Shown here piece by piece: positions 8,298 to 22,136 of a stretch of DNA of 63,255 nucleotides. Both the position numbers and the translations under genes were made by a program. The notes beneath the pieces are model-generated. The model saw nothing but the letters and a program-made list of their open reading frames with translations, was not told where the DNA came from and searched no databases. The stretch comes from Cohnella lubricantis (GTDB taxonomy: Bacteria > Bacillota > Bacilli > Paenibacillales > Paenibacillaceae). The first letter of the stretch is position 1. Each line of letters begins with the position of its first letter. The DNA lies in contig NZ_JACJVN010000023.1 in NCBI RefSeq assembly GCF_014212015.1, positions 1 through 63,255 on the forward strand, in the 5' to 3' direction.

Positions 8298-8560
8298 ACT
8301 ATAAATACAAAATGAATAATTATAAAACATCCCTGATTCCGAACGTTCTATCTGGTGACAATCGCGATATTATTTGTCAATATTAACAGATATCTCAGTC
8401 AGGCTTGTTGATCACATCCGTAATGTCGGACGATTCGTTGACGGCGTGTCCTGCGGGGCTGCCGTTCGCGGATCGTTTACAGCAATTTGGGGCTTTTGCA
8501 CTTTACCGTGTCGTCGCGATGCTTCCATCCAAACTCTTCCTACAGAAAGGTTGCGTTTAT

Positions 8561-13168
<4,608 letters not shown>

Positions 13169-13186
13169 ACTGAAGTGTGTGCGTCT

Positions 13187-13231
13187 ATCCCCCGGAAAGC
13201 CGATTGAGGTCGGCTCCGGGGGATTTTTTTG
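13187..13231 (+). terminator. Rho-independent terminator after gltB
   Basis: A long GC-rich stem (TCCCCCGGA with AGCCGA, pairing with TCGGCT and CCGGGGGA) followed by seven T residues. It isolates gltB from the galU operon. Confidence 0.9.
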
Positions 13232-13350
13232 TTGCCTATGTATTCCGTCTCCGCGATAGAAGCGATACCTCAAGCCTCTGATACGGCATGGACTGCGGCC
13301 CGGTCCTGGACGTTCAGAGGTTTTGTAATGCGTTGCCGCGGAAATTCAGC

Positions 13351-13407
13351 TTGACACGTTACGATTTGTATCGTAGAGTGAGGGGTATAAAAGATACATA
13401 ACGTATC
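13351..13407 (+). promoter_or_regulatory. galU/lasso operon promoter with paired GWTAC-N5-GTAKY operators
   Basis: TTGACA (13351-13356), a 17-base spacer and TAGAGT (13374-13379). Operator 1, GTTACGATTTGTATC (13358-13372), fills the spacer. Operator 2, GATACATAACGTATC (13393-13407), starts exactly 35 bp later. The same architecture recurs before wzz, the PilZ gene and the Gly/Trp peptide gene. Occupation of the spacer implies repression. Confidence 0.8.
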
Positions 13408-13461
13408 ATTTTTTAGCGCGGCAGAAGTCGATTTATAGATAACTAACGATAGGGTGATCGA

Positions 13462-14340
13462 ATGAGCAGAGTACGCAAGGCGATTATTCCGGCTGCAGGC
13501 CTAGGTACGAGGTTCCTGCCTGCGACTAAAGCGATGCCTAAGGAGATGCTGCCAATCGTCGACAAGCCGACGATTCAGTACATCGTGGAAGAGGCTGTCG
13601 AATCGGGCATCGAAGACATCATTATCGTGACGGGCAAAGGCAAGCGGGCGATCGAGGATCATTTCGACTCCGCGTTCGAGCTGGAGCAGAACTTAAGGGA
13701 GAAGGGGAAGCTCGAGCTTCTGAGCGAGGTCCAGAAGCCCTCCCGCGTCGAGATTCACTACATTCGGCAGAAGGAACCCAAGGGCTTGGGACATGCCGTA
13801 TGGTGCGCGCGCAAGTTCATCGGCGACGAGCCGTTCGCCGTGCTTCTCGGAGACGATATCGTCGTATCCCAGACACCTTGCCTCCTGCAGCTCATGCAGC
13901 AATATGAGCAGCACCATCGCTCCGTCATCGGAGTCCAGACGGTTGAGGCCAACGAGACGAATCGGTACGGGATCGTGGGTCCATCCCACGGCTTCGGCCG
14001 CTTGTACGCGGTGGACCACTTCGTGGAGAAGCCGCCGGTCGGACAGGCCCCTTCGAATCTCGCGATTATGGGCCGTTATGTCCTCACGCCCGACATCTTC
14101 GATATTCTGGCTGAGCAGGAGATCGGCGCCGGCGGGGAGATCCAACTGACGGACGCCATTCAGAAGCTGAATGAGGCCGAAGGCGTATTCGCCTATGAAT
14201 TCGAAGGGACGCGTTATGACGTAGGCGAGAAGTTGGGGTTTATTACGACCATACTAGAATTCTCTTTAAGACATGAGGCGCTGCGCAAGCCCTTGCTGGA
14301 CAAGATCGAAGAGCTGCTTCACAAGGCTGTGATAAGGTGA
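13462..14340 (+). CDS. galU: UTP-glucose-1-phosphate uridylyltransferase
   Basis: The protein has 292 residues and makes UDP-glucose from UTP and glucose-1-phosphate. It has the nucleotide-binding [19 protein letters not shown] motif near the N terminus, the LLGDDIV metal-binding block, and the FVEKPP and GRYVLTP blocks typical of GalU/GtaB. The ATG is preceded by AGGGTGATCG. The gene is first in the lasso peptide operon: its TGA overlaps the GTG of the cyclase. UDP-glucose could feed the EPS genes through ugd and possibly sugar addition to the lasso peptide. A decayed second copy lies at 26304-26684. Confidence 0.95.
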   Translation: MSRVRKAIIPAAGLGTRFLPATKAMPKEMLPIVDKPTIQYIVEEAVESGIEDIIIVTGKGKRAIEDHFDSAFELEQNLREKGKLELLSEVQKPSRVEIHYIRQKEPKGLGHAVWCARKFIGDEPFAVLLGDDIVVSQTPCLLQLMQQYEQHHRSVIGVQTVEANETNRYGIVGPSHGFGRLYAVDHFVEKPPVGQAPSNLAIMGRYVLTPDIFDILAEQEIGAGGEIQLTDAIQKLNEAEGVFAYEFEGTRYDVGEKLGFITTILEFSLRHEALRKPLLDKIEELLHKAVIR

Positions 14341-16286
14341 GCGCCATCTATGGCATGATCCATTTCGACAACGAACCGATATCCGCGGAAGCGCAAGCCG
14401 TCATGGAGCAGGCTCTGGAGCAATACCCTTGCGACGATCATCGTACATGGCGGACGTCGTCCCTGCTGCTGGGCTGCCGGGCGCAATGGATCACGCCGGA
14501 GTCCGTTGGAGAGGCGCAGCCATACTTCGATCGGGACAGGCGGCTGGCTGTCGCGGCGGATGCGATCCTGGACAACCGTGCGGAGCTGATCGAGCGACTG
14601 GGCATTCGCGATCGCGGCGGCGCGGGACAAGCGGCGGACAGCGAGCTGATCCTGCTGGCTTATGAACGCTGGGAGGAAGATGCGCCTAAGCAGCTGATTG
14701 GCGACTTTGCATTCGTGATCTGGGACGAGAGAAGACGGCAGTTATTCGGGGCACGCGACTTCTCGGGAAGCCGCACGCTCTACTACAGCCGGCGGAATCA
14801 GCGCGCGGCCTTCTGCACGGCGTTAAACCCGCTGCTGGGCTTCTCGAGCGCCAGCGCCGGAACGGGCAATCGGCTGAACGAGGAATGGATCGCTGAATAT
14901 CTGGCTAATCCAGGAGTCTCCGAGATTGCGGATGGCGCGACGGTCCATCGAGGCATTGAGCAGCTGCCGCCTGCCCATACGGTGACAATCTCGGAGAACG
15001 GCGTCCGGCTGACCCGCTACTGCAGGCTGCTAGAAGAGGTGAAGCCGCTTCGACTGAAGGACGATCGGGAGTATGAGGAGGCGTTCCGCGACGTATTCCA
15101 AACGGCGGTGGACGCCAGGCTCCGAACGTACCGTCAGGTCGGTGCGCAGTTGAGCGGCGGGCTGGATTCGGGCTCGGTCGTCAGCTTCGCGGCAAAGGCG
15201 CTTAGGGAGCAGCACAAGAAGCTGTACACGTTCAGCTTCGTCCCGATCTCCGAAGCGAACGCGAAGCTGCCCCGCAATCGGATCGCGGACGAGACGCCCT
15301 TCATCCGTACGACCGTCCAGCACGTCGGCAACATCGAGGCTATGTATCTGGACTTCGACGGCAGCAGCCCGCTGTCGGAGATCGACCGCTGGCTCGACAT
15401 GGCGGAGATCCCGTACAAGGTCATCGAGAACTCCTACTGGATCAGAGGCATATTCGAGAGGGCTAGCGAGCAGGGCGTAGGCGTTCTGCTAAGCGGAGGG
15501 AGAGGCAACTTCACGATCTCCTGGGGTCCTGCCCTGTCCTATTACGCTATGCTCCTGAAGCGAATGCGATGGATTCGCCTGTACAAGGAGATCCGGTCTT
15601 ACAGCCGCAATGTCGGGACCCGTGAATCCCGCGTGTTCCAGGACGTGAGACGCAGGGCGCTAGGCCAGCTGCGGCTCTCGAAGAACGACTTCGCGCATCC
15701 GGTTCCGAGGATAATCCATCCTCAACTGGCTGCGAAGACGGGCATAGACGCCAAGCTGCGATCGCTCGGCATCGATCCGGGCGGATTCCATCAGCCGCTT
15801 AGCATGTATGAAGCGAGGAGGCGGCATTTCGAGCAGCCGAGCAGTTGGCATACGAGCGGCTTAATGGCTACGAAATTATCTTTGAACTACAAGGTGTGGC
15901 ATCGCGATCCGACGAACGACCAGCGAGTCGTCCGGTTCTGCCTGTCCGTTCCCGAGGAGCAATATGTGCGCAACGGAATGGACCGCGCCCTGATCCGAAG
16001 AGCGACCCGAAGCCTGCTGCCCGACCCCATCCGGCTGAACCAGACCGTTCGCGGCATACAGGGGGCCGACGGCGTTCGAAGGATGAGCGGCGACTGGCGT
16101 CTGTTCCTGAAGGAGCTGAAGGAGCTCTCGAGTGATTCCGCGATGGCTGAATATGTGAACGTTCCGGTGCTCCTCGAGAACGTCGAGCGCTGGAATAATG
16201 GACTGCCGGACAACCCGTTCGACACAAGCTTAAATGTCCTGATGCGAAGCTTGATCTTATACCGATTCGTGAAGCGCTATGCATGA
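14337..16286 (+). CDS. lasso peptide cyclase (asparagine synthetase homologue, C protein)
   Basis: The protein has 649 residues and starts at a GTG overlapping the galU stop. The N terminus (about 1-220) resembles the glutaminase domain of asparagine synthetase B but begins MSAIYG, so it lacks the Cys2 nucleophile, as expected for lasso cyclases. The C-terminal ATP-pyrophosphatase domain has the SGGLDSGSV motif near residue 277. Lasso cyclases adenylate an Asp or Glu side chain of the core and close it onto the N-terminal amine. The precursor gene starts 14 bp downstream, and kinase, PqqD-like and protease genes follow, as in the paeninodin-type clusters. Function is confident from context plus domain; no activity is shown. 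Confidence 0.9.
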   Translation: MSAIYGMIHFDNEPISAEAQAVMEQALEQYPCDDHRTWRTSSLLLGCRAQWITPESVGEAQPYFDRDRRLAVAADAILDNRAELIERLGIRDRGGAGQAADSELILLAYERWEEDAPKQLIGDFAFVIWDERRRQLFGARDFSGSRTLYYSRRNQRAAFCTALNPLLGFSSASAGTGNRLNEEWIAEYLANPGVSEIADGATVHRGIEQLPPAHTVTISENGVRLTRYCRLLEEVKPLRLKDDREYEEAFRDVFQTAVDARLRTYRQVGAQLSGGLDSGSVVSFAAKALREQHKKLYTFSFVPISEANAKLPRNRIADETPFIRTTVQHVGNIEAMYLDFDGSSPLSEIDRWLDMAEIPYKVIENSYWIRGIFERASEQGVGVLLSGGRGNFTISWGPALSYYAMLLKRMRWIRLYKEIRSYSRNVGTRESRVFQDVRRRALGQLRLSKNDFAHPVPRIIHPQLAAKTGIDAKLRSLGIDPGGFHQPLSMYEARRRHFEQPSSWHTSGLMATKLSLNYKVWHRDPTNDQRVVRFCLSVPEEQYVRNGMDRALIRRATRSLLPDPIRLNQTVRGIQGADGVRRMSGDWRLFLKELKELSSDSAMAEYVNVPVLLENVERWNNGLPDNPFDTSLNVLMRSLILYRFVKRYA

Positions 16287-16300
16287 AAGGAGGTGATCGT

Positions 16301-16429
16301 ATGAACAAAGAATGGACGAAGCCGGTGCTCGAAGCGCTGGATATCAAGATGACGCTCGCAGGTTCGCCGGATACGGTTAGAGACTTCCTCGATACCGACG
16401 GACATGAAGAGCTGAATGGTCCGAGCTGA
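16301..16429 (+). CDS. lasso peptide precursor (paeninodin-type A protein)
   Basis: A 42-residue ORF with an excellent AGGAGGTGATC site. The leader (residues 1-19) has the W-T-K-P-V-L motif at 5-10, equivalent to the YxxPxL that the PqqD-like protein binds, and Thr18 at position -2. The predicted 23-residue core starts A20-G-S-P-D-T-V-R and ends N-G-P-S. Asp28 is core position 9, which gives a nine-residue A1-D9 macrolactam followed by a 14-residue acidic tail with C-terminal Ser. Core length, ring size and the terminal Ser all match paeninodin as I recall it. The terminal Ser is the expected target of the adjacent kinase. The peptide itself appears new, but no search was run. Confidence 0.88.
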   Translation: MNKEWTKPVLEALDIKMTLAGSPDTVRDFLDTDGHEELNGPS

Positions 16430-16458
16430 AGCTAGCCTTCAGTCGCGAGGCAGAACAT

Positions 16459-16492
16459 GGCCCTTATACGATCCGTATGAGGGCCGGTTTTC
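16459..16492 (+). terminator. attenuator-like hairpin between lasso precursor and kinase genes
   Basis: A 12-bp stem (GGCCCTTATACG with CGTATGAGGGCC, one G-T pair) with a 3-base loop is followed by GGTTTTC. It sits 30 bases after the precursor stop. The T tract is short, so it probably lets part of transcription through and keeps the precursor in excess over the enzymes. Confidence 0.7.
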
Positions 16493-16516
16493 AATTTGGT
16501 TACTGGAGTGAGCGAT

Positions 16517-17479
16517 GTGTCAGAAGTTGCGCGGAGGCGAATGTACATCGCCTTTGGGCTGGCGATCGCCAGCGACATTCCCTTGCCGGAGCTGCTTCCT
16601 TATACCGGCGGCGGCGATCCGGATCTGACGATCGAGCTGGCCGATGTTCAAGGGGAGATTCGCGAAGGCAAATACGAGGCGGAACGAGACCGCGTTCGAT
16701 TCCGCGTTCCGAACGCCGCGGCCTTCTGCGTCGAACGGGGAACGCGCATCTTGGTAGCGCCGGATGCCGGCGCCGATAGGGGCGAGATCCGGCAGTATCT
16801 GCTCGGAACCTGCATGGGGGCCGCCTTGCTTCAACGCAATATTCTTCCCCTGCACGGCAGCGCCATCGTCATTGGCGGCAAGGCTTACGCATTCGTAGGC
16901 GATTCGGGCGCCGGGAAGTCGACGCTCGCCTCCATCTTCGTGAGCCGGGGCTGTTCGCTGCTAAGCGACGATGTGATTGCGGTGACGCTTGATCCGCGCG
17001 AGGGCTTGCCGTATGTGGTTCCCTCTTATCCGCAGCAGAAGCTGTGGCAAGAGAGCCTGGATCATCTCGGCATGGACGCGGAGCGATACCGGCCGTTAAT
17101 CGGCAGAGAGACCAAATTCGCAATTCCGGTGTCCGGTTACTGTTCGGAGCCGCTTCCGCTGGCGGGGTTGTACGAGCTAAGGAAGGAAGAGCGGGGCGAC
17201 GTTCGGCTGGAGCGGATCCCGAGGCTGGAGAAGCTGGCGACCGCGTTCTTGCATACGTTCCGGAGAAATTTGCTGTATCGTTCAGGGCTGTTGGAATGGC
17301 ACTTCTCAACGACGGCCGCCATCGTCTCATGTATGGACATGCACCGAATCGTGAGGCCGCTGTCAGGCTTCACGGGGAATGATCTGGCGTCCCTCGTATT
17401 ATCGACTATTCAAGAAGAGGATGTTAAGGAAGATGAGAGACCGGAAGCTGACCATCGCCCGGCAGGTCGTTCAGGCTGA
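16517..17479 (+). CDS. HPr-kinase-like lasso peptide kinase
   Basis: The protein has 320 residues. The GTG at 16517 is chosen because TGGAG lies 8 bases upstream; TTG 16496 and GTG 16508 are alternatives. It has a P-loop GDSGAGKST near residue 130 and an LLSDDVIAV block shortly after, both typical of HPr kinase/phosphorylase relatives. The paeninodin kinase of the same cluster type phosphorylates the C-terminal Ser of the precursor, and this precursor also ends in Ser. The gene overlaps the PqqD-like gene. It is assigned as tail kinase by domain, position and substrate feature; no direct evidence is visible. Confidence 0.82.
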   Translation: MSEVARRRMYIAFGLAIASDIPLPELLPYTGGGDPDLTIELADVQGEIREGKYEAERDRVRFRVPNAAAFCVERGTRILVAPDAGADRGEIRQYLLGTCMGAALLQRNILPLHGSAIVIGGKAYAFVGDSGAGKSTLASIFVSRGCSLLSDDVIAVTLDPREGLPYVVPSYPQQKLWQESLDHLGMDAERYRPLIGRETKFAIPVSGYCSEPLPLAGLYELRKEERGDVRLERIPRLEKLATAFLHTFRRNLLYRSGLLEWHFSTTAAIVSCMDMHRIVRPLSGFTGNDLASLVLSTIQEEDVKEDERPEADHRPAGRSG

Positions 17480-17732
17480 AGGCAATATTGCGAGCGGCAT
17501 GGGCGAAGATAAAGTGATGTTGAATGTTCAGAGAGGCAAATATTATAATCTCGGCCCCGTCGGCGGCGCGATCTGGGACCGCATCCGCGAACCGATCGCG
17601 ATCGATCAGCTCGTCGGGAGCTTGCTGGCGGTATACAAGGTCGATCCTACAGAGTGCGAGGAGCAGGTGCTCGAATTCCTGGAGAAGCTGCTGGAGGAAG
17701 GCCTGATCCGTACGGTAGATGAAGCGGGCTGA
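17433..17732 (+). CDS. PqqD-like leader recognition protein (lasso B1)
   Basis: About 99 residues, with the winged-helix PqqD fold signature: an N-terminal strand region, then MLNVQRGKYYNLGPVGGAIWDRI and two C-terminal helices ending LEEGLIRTVD. It is the RiPP recognition element that holds the leader for the protease and cyclase. The start is uncertain: ATG 17421 has GAAGAGG directly against it, while ATG 17433 has AAGGA only two bases upstream; I favour 17433. It overlaps the end of the kinase gene and is followed two bases after its stop by the protease gene, so translation is probably coupled. Confidence 0.85.
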   Translation: MRDRKLTIARQVVQAEGNIASGMGEDKVMLNVQRGKYYNLGPVGGAIWDRIREPIAIDQLVGSLLAVYKVDPTECEEQVLEFLEKLLEEGLIRTVDEAG

Positions 17733-17734
17733 GC

Positions 17735-18199
17735 ATGAGAAGGAGATTCGGAAGCATCATCGCCAAGTCTTGCCTGCTGGTCGAGGCATTCTTCTATTTG
17801 GCTTGGTCCAAAGCTATCGTTGCCCGCTCGTTCGCGCGGGTGACCGCAGGATTAGGCGAGCCGATGTCGGAGACTCCCTTCTCGCGCAGCCGCGAGCGCA
17901 GCATCGTTATCGAACGGGTATCCGCCGCCGTCAACCGGGCGAGCCGGCATACGCCATGGAAGAGCACGTGCCTAGTCCGGGCCGTCGCGGCGATGAAGAT
18001 GCTGGAGAGGCGCCGCATGGACAGTACGCTCTATTTGGGCACGGCTAAGGATGCAGGCGGCCGAATGATTGCCCATGCGTGGCTGAGGAGCGGGACTTGG
18101 TATGTAACCGGCGCGAAGGAAATGGAGCATTATGCGGTTGTCGGGAAATTTGCGAATCGGTTGGAACGGACTGGAGTTGAGGAAGCGGATGCGAAATAA
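17735..18199 (+). CDS. transglutaminase-like leader peptidase (lasso B2)
   Basis: The protein has 154 residues. It matches the lasso B2 fold, with a catalytic Cys in WKSTCLVRAVAAMKML, a His in AHAWLRSGTWYVTG about 36 residues later, and an N-terminal membrane-like helix. It removes the leader after position 19 of the precursor, working with the PqqD-like B1. The ATG lies two bases after the B1 stop. The 3' end overlaps the start of the first nucleotidyltransferase gene. Confidence 0.85.
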   Translation: MRRRFGSIIAKSCLLVEAFFYLAWSKAIVARSFARVTAGLGEPMSETPFSRSRERSIVIERVSAAVNRASRHTPWKSTCLVRAVAAMKMLERRRMDSTLYLGTAKDAGGRMIAHAWLRSGTWYVTGAKEMEHYAVVGKFANRLERTGVEEADAK

Positions 18200-19370
18200 T
18201 CTAATCCCTGGCGCCATGGAATCGCTGCCGAAGGAGCTGCAATTGCTCCTCAGCCTTACGACAAGAGAGCAGGACGATCGATCCCTGAGCTATCAAAGGT
18301 CGCTCGCGGCCGAGATTAACTGGGATGCGTTCATCCGGTTCGTTCGCCATCACCGCTTATCGGCGTTGGCGTACAAGAGGCTGCAGAGCGGGGCGTATTC
18401 GTTCGTCCCTCCGGAAGTCGTCCGGACGTTGGGGCGGGATTACGCTGCCAATACTTATCGGATGCTGCACTTAAGCGGCGAGATGGATCGCATCTGCCGC
18501 CTGCTCGAAGCACGCGGCATTCGTTCGCTGCAGTTGAAAGGCCCGGCTCTCGCGGCAGACCTGTACGGTGACGTCTCGCTTAGAAGCTCGCGGGACTTGG
18601 ACATTCTAGTCCCGGCCGGCGACCTGAACCGGGTGAATGCCGTGCTTCTGGAGCATGGATACGTCACGGAAGATATCCACCTGAACGCGATTAACGGCAG
18701 AAGATGGCGTCAGCATCATTCGGCTTATTATCATACCGGCAGACAAGTATGCATCGAGATTCATTGGAGGCTGGGACCGGGCCCTTCCCGGGAGCCGAGC
18801 TTCGAGGAGCTGTGGGAGCGCAGAAGGGTCTCAGCGTTATCGCAACGACCCGTTTATTATTTATCGGAAGAGGATTTATTTTATTATTTGGCCGTTCATG
18901 GCGCTAGACACGGCTGGTTCCGGCTGCGCTGGCTCGCGGATCTCGACATTCTCGCGAGAAGAGCAGCGGAAGGGGGGCGGCTGCGAACGTTCCTAAGGAA
19001 GAACCAGGCGCTTGGGGTCGCCGGGCAGGGGCTTCTGCTGGCATCGAAGCTGCTGAAGACCCCGCTGACCGCCGAATTGCAGGCGCTGGCCCGCAGCCGA
19101 ACCGCCGCGTCGTTGGCGGCGAGGGTGCCGCCGCTATTGCGCGCTCCGACGGACCTCCATGGCGGCAGCGCGAACGAGCGCGCCTACAAACGATACCTTT
19201 TCGCAACGAAAACAAAACGGCAAAAGCTCTGGCATCTATTAGATCTCCTCTATCCATACCCGGAAGATGCCGTGCTCCTGCCGCTGCCTAAATATATCCA
19301 ATTCATATACATCCTGCTGCGGCCGATTCTATGGGTCTGGCGTAAAGCGAGAAAAGCCGCGCTATCCTAG
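18189..19370 (+). CDS. nucleotidyltransferase-family protein, probable lasso tailoring enzyme
   Basis: The protein has 393 residues; the ATG at 18189 has GAGGAA upstream and overlaps B2 by 11 bases. It contains the L-K-G-P-A-L...LYG...R-S-S-R-D-L-D-I-L-V block, the catalytic core of the nucleotidyltransferase family found beside lasso peptide kinases. A homologue in the pseudomycoidin cluster of Bacillus was reported to add hexoses to the phosphorylated tail. This operon has two such genes plus galU, the UDP-glucose source. Sugar addition here is inference. A domain architecture with a helical C-terminal half ending in basic residues is visible. Nucleotide transfer is the alternative activity. 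Confidence 0.78.
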   Translation: MRNNLIPGAMESLPKELQLLLSLTTREQDDRSLSYQRSLAAEINWDAFIRFVRHHRLSALAYKRLQSGAYSFVPPEVVRTLGRDYAANTYRMLHLSGEMDRICRLLEARGIRSLQLKGPALAADLYGDVSLRSSRDLDILVPAGDLNRVNAVLLEHGYVTEDIHLNAINGRRWRQHHSAYYHTGRQVCIEIHWRLGPGPSREPSFEELWERRRVSALSQRPVYYLSEEDLFYYLAVHGARHGWFRLRWLADLDILARRAAEGGRLRTFLRKNQALGVAGQGLLLASKLLKTPLTAELQALARSRTAASLAARVPPLLRAPTDLHGGSANERAYKRYLFATKTKRQKLWHLLDLLYPYPEDAVLLPLPKYIQFIYILLRPILWVWRKARKAALS

Positions 19371-19383
19371 GAGGAATTCGCCG

Positions 19384-21147
19384 ATGAGAGCGGTGCTGTA
19401 CTTCACGAAGCGGCTGCGCAAGTTCGCCGGCGGCCTCTTGTACTTCCATTTGATCGGGACGGTGCTCTCCGGGTTCCTGGAGGGCATCGGGATCTTCCTG
19501 CTCGTGCCGATGATCGGCATGACCGGAATGGCCGATATCGATGCCGGGCGGATTCCGTTGGCCGGGCTGTTCGCGCCGCTCCGCGATATTCCGCAGAATT
19601 GGGCTCTGCCGGCCGTATTGGGGATCTTTCTCGCGCTGTCGGTGGGGCAAGGGTTGTTGAAAAGAAGCAATAGCATCGTGGGCGTCAAGCTACATCACTC
19701 CTTCGTTAATCGCCTCAGGGAAGATACGCACCGCGACCTGCTCGGCTCGAACTGGAGCTTCTTCGTTCGCAGCCGGAAGTCGGACCTGGTCCACTCCCTG
19801 ACGACGGAGATCGGCAAGGTGAGCGGCGGGGTGACGCATTCGCTGCAGCTGCTCGCTTCCCTCCTGTTCACGGCTATCCAGATCGGATTGGCATTCTGGC
19901 TGTCGGCGCCGCTGACGCTGTTCGTGATCTTCTCCGGCATTCTGCTCGTGCTCATGTCCCGCGGCTTCGTGGCCAGGTCGAGGAAGCTCGGCTCCCGCAC
20001 GGTGGAGCTGTCGAGGCAATTCATGGCGGGATTGACCGACCAGATGAACGGCATCAAGGATATCAAGACGAACATGCTCGAGCCGTCCCGTGTCGGATGG
20101 CTGAAGCGGATTAGCTCCGATATTTACGATGAGCAGATCGCATACGCCAAGCTGAGATCGGCTTCGCAGTTCAGCTACCAAGCAGCATCCGCCGTTCTGA
20201 TCGCCGCCTTCCTGCTGCTGTCCACCAAGCTTCTCCATTCCGGGCTGGAGCAGCTGGTGGTCATCGTCCTTATCTTCTCCAGGCTATGGCCGCGGTTCAG
20301 CGGCATTCAGTCCAGCCTGGAGCATATCGCCTCAGCGGTCCCGTCGCTCGAGCGAATTCTTGTTCTCCGACAGGAGTGCCTAGATGCGCGGGATCTCAGG
20401 GGAGGCGAGCCGGCGGAGACTGACTCGGCAGCGACCGAAGCGTGGCGGCTTGAGCAGGGGGTGGAATGCCGCGGCGTCTGCTTCCGCTACCGGCAGGACG
20501 ATGAGCGCTATGTGCTGCAGAATGTCGATCTGCTTTTCCCAGCGCGTCAGATGACCGCCATCATCGGCAGCTCCGGTGCGGGTAAGAGCACCTTGGCGGA
20601 TCTCGTCATGGGCTTGGTGCGGCCGGAACGCGGACAGATTCTGGTCGACGGCGTTCAGCTCGAGGGCAAGCGGCTGCAATCCTTCAGGCGTTCGATCGGT
20701 TACGTGCCGCAGGATCCTTACTTGTTCAACGACACGATCCGGGAGAACCTGCTTCTGGTGAATCCGAAGGCAAGCGATGAGGAGATTTGGGCAGCATTGG
20801 ATTTCTCGGCATCCGCGGAATTCGTTCGTAAGCTTCCCCAGGGGCTGGATACGCCAATTGGCGACCGAGGGATTCGGCTGTCGGGGGGAGAGCGCCAGAG
20901 GCTCGTGCTGGCACGGGCCATTCTGCGCAAGCCGGCCATTCTCGTTCTGGATGAGGCGACGAGCGCATTGGATGCGGACAACGAGGCGAAGATTCAGGAG
21001 GCGATCGACCGGCTGAAAGGGACGATGACGATCATCGTGATCGCGCATCGGCTCTCCACGATCCGGAACGCGGATCAGATCGTCGCTGTCGAACAAGGAA
21101 GAGTTGTCCGCCAGTCCAAATCTATTCTATTAGCTGCAGGAGGCTAG
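19384..21147 (+). CDS. ABC transporter with fused membrane and ATPase domains (lasso exporter D)
   Basis: The protein has 587 residues; the ATG at 19384 follows TAGGAGG. Residues 1-320 hold six membrane segments. The ATPase domain has Walker A GSSGAGKST, the signature LSGGERQRL and Walker B ILVLDEATSALD, then an H-loop IAHRLST. Lasso clusters typically carry one such exporter, which also serves in immunity. It sits between two nucleotidyltransferase genes and is followed one base later by the second one. Homodimer formation is expected from the half-transporter layout. Confidence 0.9.
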   Translation: MRAVLYFTKRLRKFAGGLLYFHLIGTVLSGFLEGIGIFLLVPMIGMTGMADIDAGRIPLAGLFAPLRDIPQNWALPAVLGIFLALSVGQGLLKRSNSIVGVKLHHSFVNRLREDTHRDLLGSNWSFFVRSRKSDLVHSLTTEIGKVSGGVTHSLQLLASLLFTAIQIGLAFWLSAPLTLFVIFSGILLVLMSRGFVARSRKLGSRTVELSRQFMAGLTDQMNGIKDIKTNMLEPSRVGWLKRISSDIYDEQIAYAKLRSASQFSYQAASAVLIAAFLLLSTKLLHSGLEQLVVIVLIFSRLWPRFSGIQSSLEHIASAVPSLERILVLRQECLDARDLRGGEPAETDSAATEAWRLEQGVECRGVCFRYRQDDERYVLQNVDLLFPARQMTAIIGSSGAGKSTLADLVMGLVRPERGQILVDGVQLEGKRLQSFRRSIGYVPQDPYLFNDTIRENLLLVNPKASDEEIWAALDFSASAEFVRKLPQGLDTPIGDRGIRLSGGERQRLVLARAILRKPAILVLDEATSALDADNEAKIQEAIDRLKGTMTIIVIAHRLSTIRNADQIVAVEQGRVVRQSKSILLAAGG

Positions 21148-21148
21148 C

Positions 21149-22135
21149 ATGCTGATCCATCTGCTGAGATCCCTATACGATCCGGAGCAGCCAATGCCAT
21201 TGGATCTGAATGTCGATATGCTGCTTGCGGAGATTAAGCTGTTCGCGATCGCCCCGCAGGTCTATCATCTGCTGAATGAACGGCTCAATCGCGTTGATTC
21301 GACTGATCAAGCTGATCAAGCGGCGCGGGCGGCTTATAAGCTCCGGCGGGCGTTAGAGGAGAGCTACTTGGCCGGGTTGCAGCATAGCTGCTATATGAAG
21401 ACGAAGGAAGCAGAGCTGCTGCGCGCCTTCGAGGCGCTTCGGCTGCCGGCGATTCCGCTGAAGGGCGTCCAGTTCGCCGAACGCTGCTTCGGCCATTATG
21501 CCGCGAGGACGACAGGCGACCTCGATCTGTATATCCCGAGGGCTTATTATCCGGAAGCGGTCGAATGCTTGGAATGTCTTGGCTATACGTTCGAGATATT
21601 AAAAGACCATCATGCCCGCCTGTCTCAAGGTGAGCTGATGGTCGAATTGCATTTGGCGTTCGATAAGCCGTATTGGTCGGAGATCGATCCGGGGCCGTTC
21701 CAGGATGCGTCCGAGAGCTTGGAGCCTTATCGGTCGATCCGGCAATTGTCCGTGCAGCACACGTTTTATTTTATCGCCTTGCATGGAGCGAGACATCAGA
21801 TGGATTCCGTGAAGTATCTGCTGGACATCGTTCAAATGCTGCACCGCTTCGGCGAACGGATCGACTTCGTCTCGTTGCTGCGCCAGGCAGAGAAGGACAA
21901 GACGTCAAGGCGGCTTCGAACCGTGCTGTCGATCGTCTATGAGCAATTTCCCCACTTGCGCCGGATGAAGCCCCTCCCCTTCCGGCCATTGAACTGCCGC
22001 TGGAACTATGACACGATCCGGAATGCCAAGCTAGGCAGGAAGGACCTTGAATATTATCGCTACAAGCTGCACTTCAAGCATCTGATCTTCGACTCTTGGA
22101 AGTACGCGCTGTACTCGCTGAGGAAGTCGTATTGA
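21149..22135 (+). CDS. second nucleotidyltransferase-family protein of the lasso operon
   Basis: The protein has 328 residues; the ATG follows GCAGGAGG and lies one base past the transporter stop. It shares with the first (18189) the LKG...R-T-T-G-D-L-D-L-Y-I-P catalytic block, at about residues 109-130, but the rest is diverged. It probably acts on the phosphorylated peptide or on an added sugar. Paired nucleotidyltransferases are unusual. Its stop is one base from the stop of the convergent beta-helix gene, so no terminator separates the two genes. Confidence 0.75.
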   Translation: MLIHLLRSLYDPEQPMPLDLNVDMLLAEIKLFAIAPQVYHLLNERLNRVDSTDQADQAARAAYKLRRALEESYLAGLQHSCYMKTKEAELLRAFEALRLPAIPLKGVQFAERCFGHYAARTTGDLDLYIPRAYYPEAVECLECLGYTFEILKDHHARLSQGELMVELHLAFDKPYWSEIDPGPFQDASESLEPYRSIRQLSVQHTFYFIALHGARHQMDSVKYLLDIVQMLHRFGERIDFVSLLRQAEKDKTSRRLRTVLSIVYEQFPHLRRMKPLPFRPLNCRWNYDTIRNAKLGRKDLEYYRYKLHFKHLIFDSWKYALYSLRKSY

Positions 22136-22136
22136 A

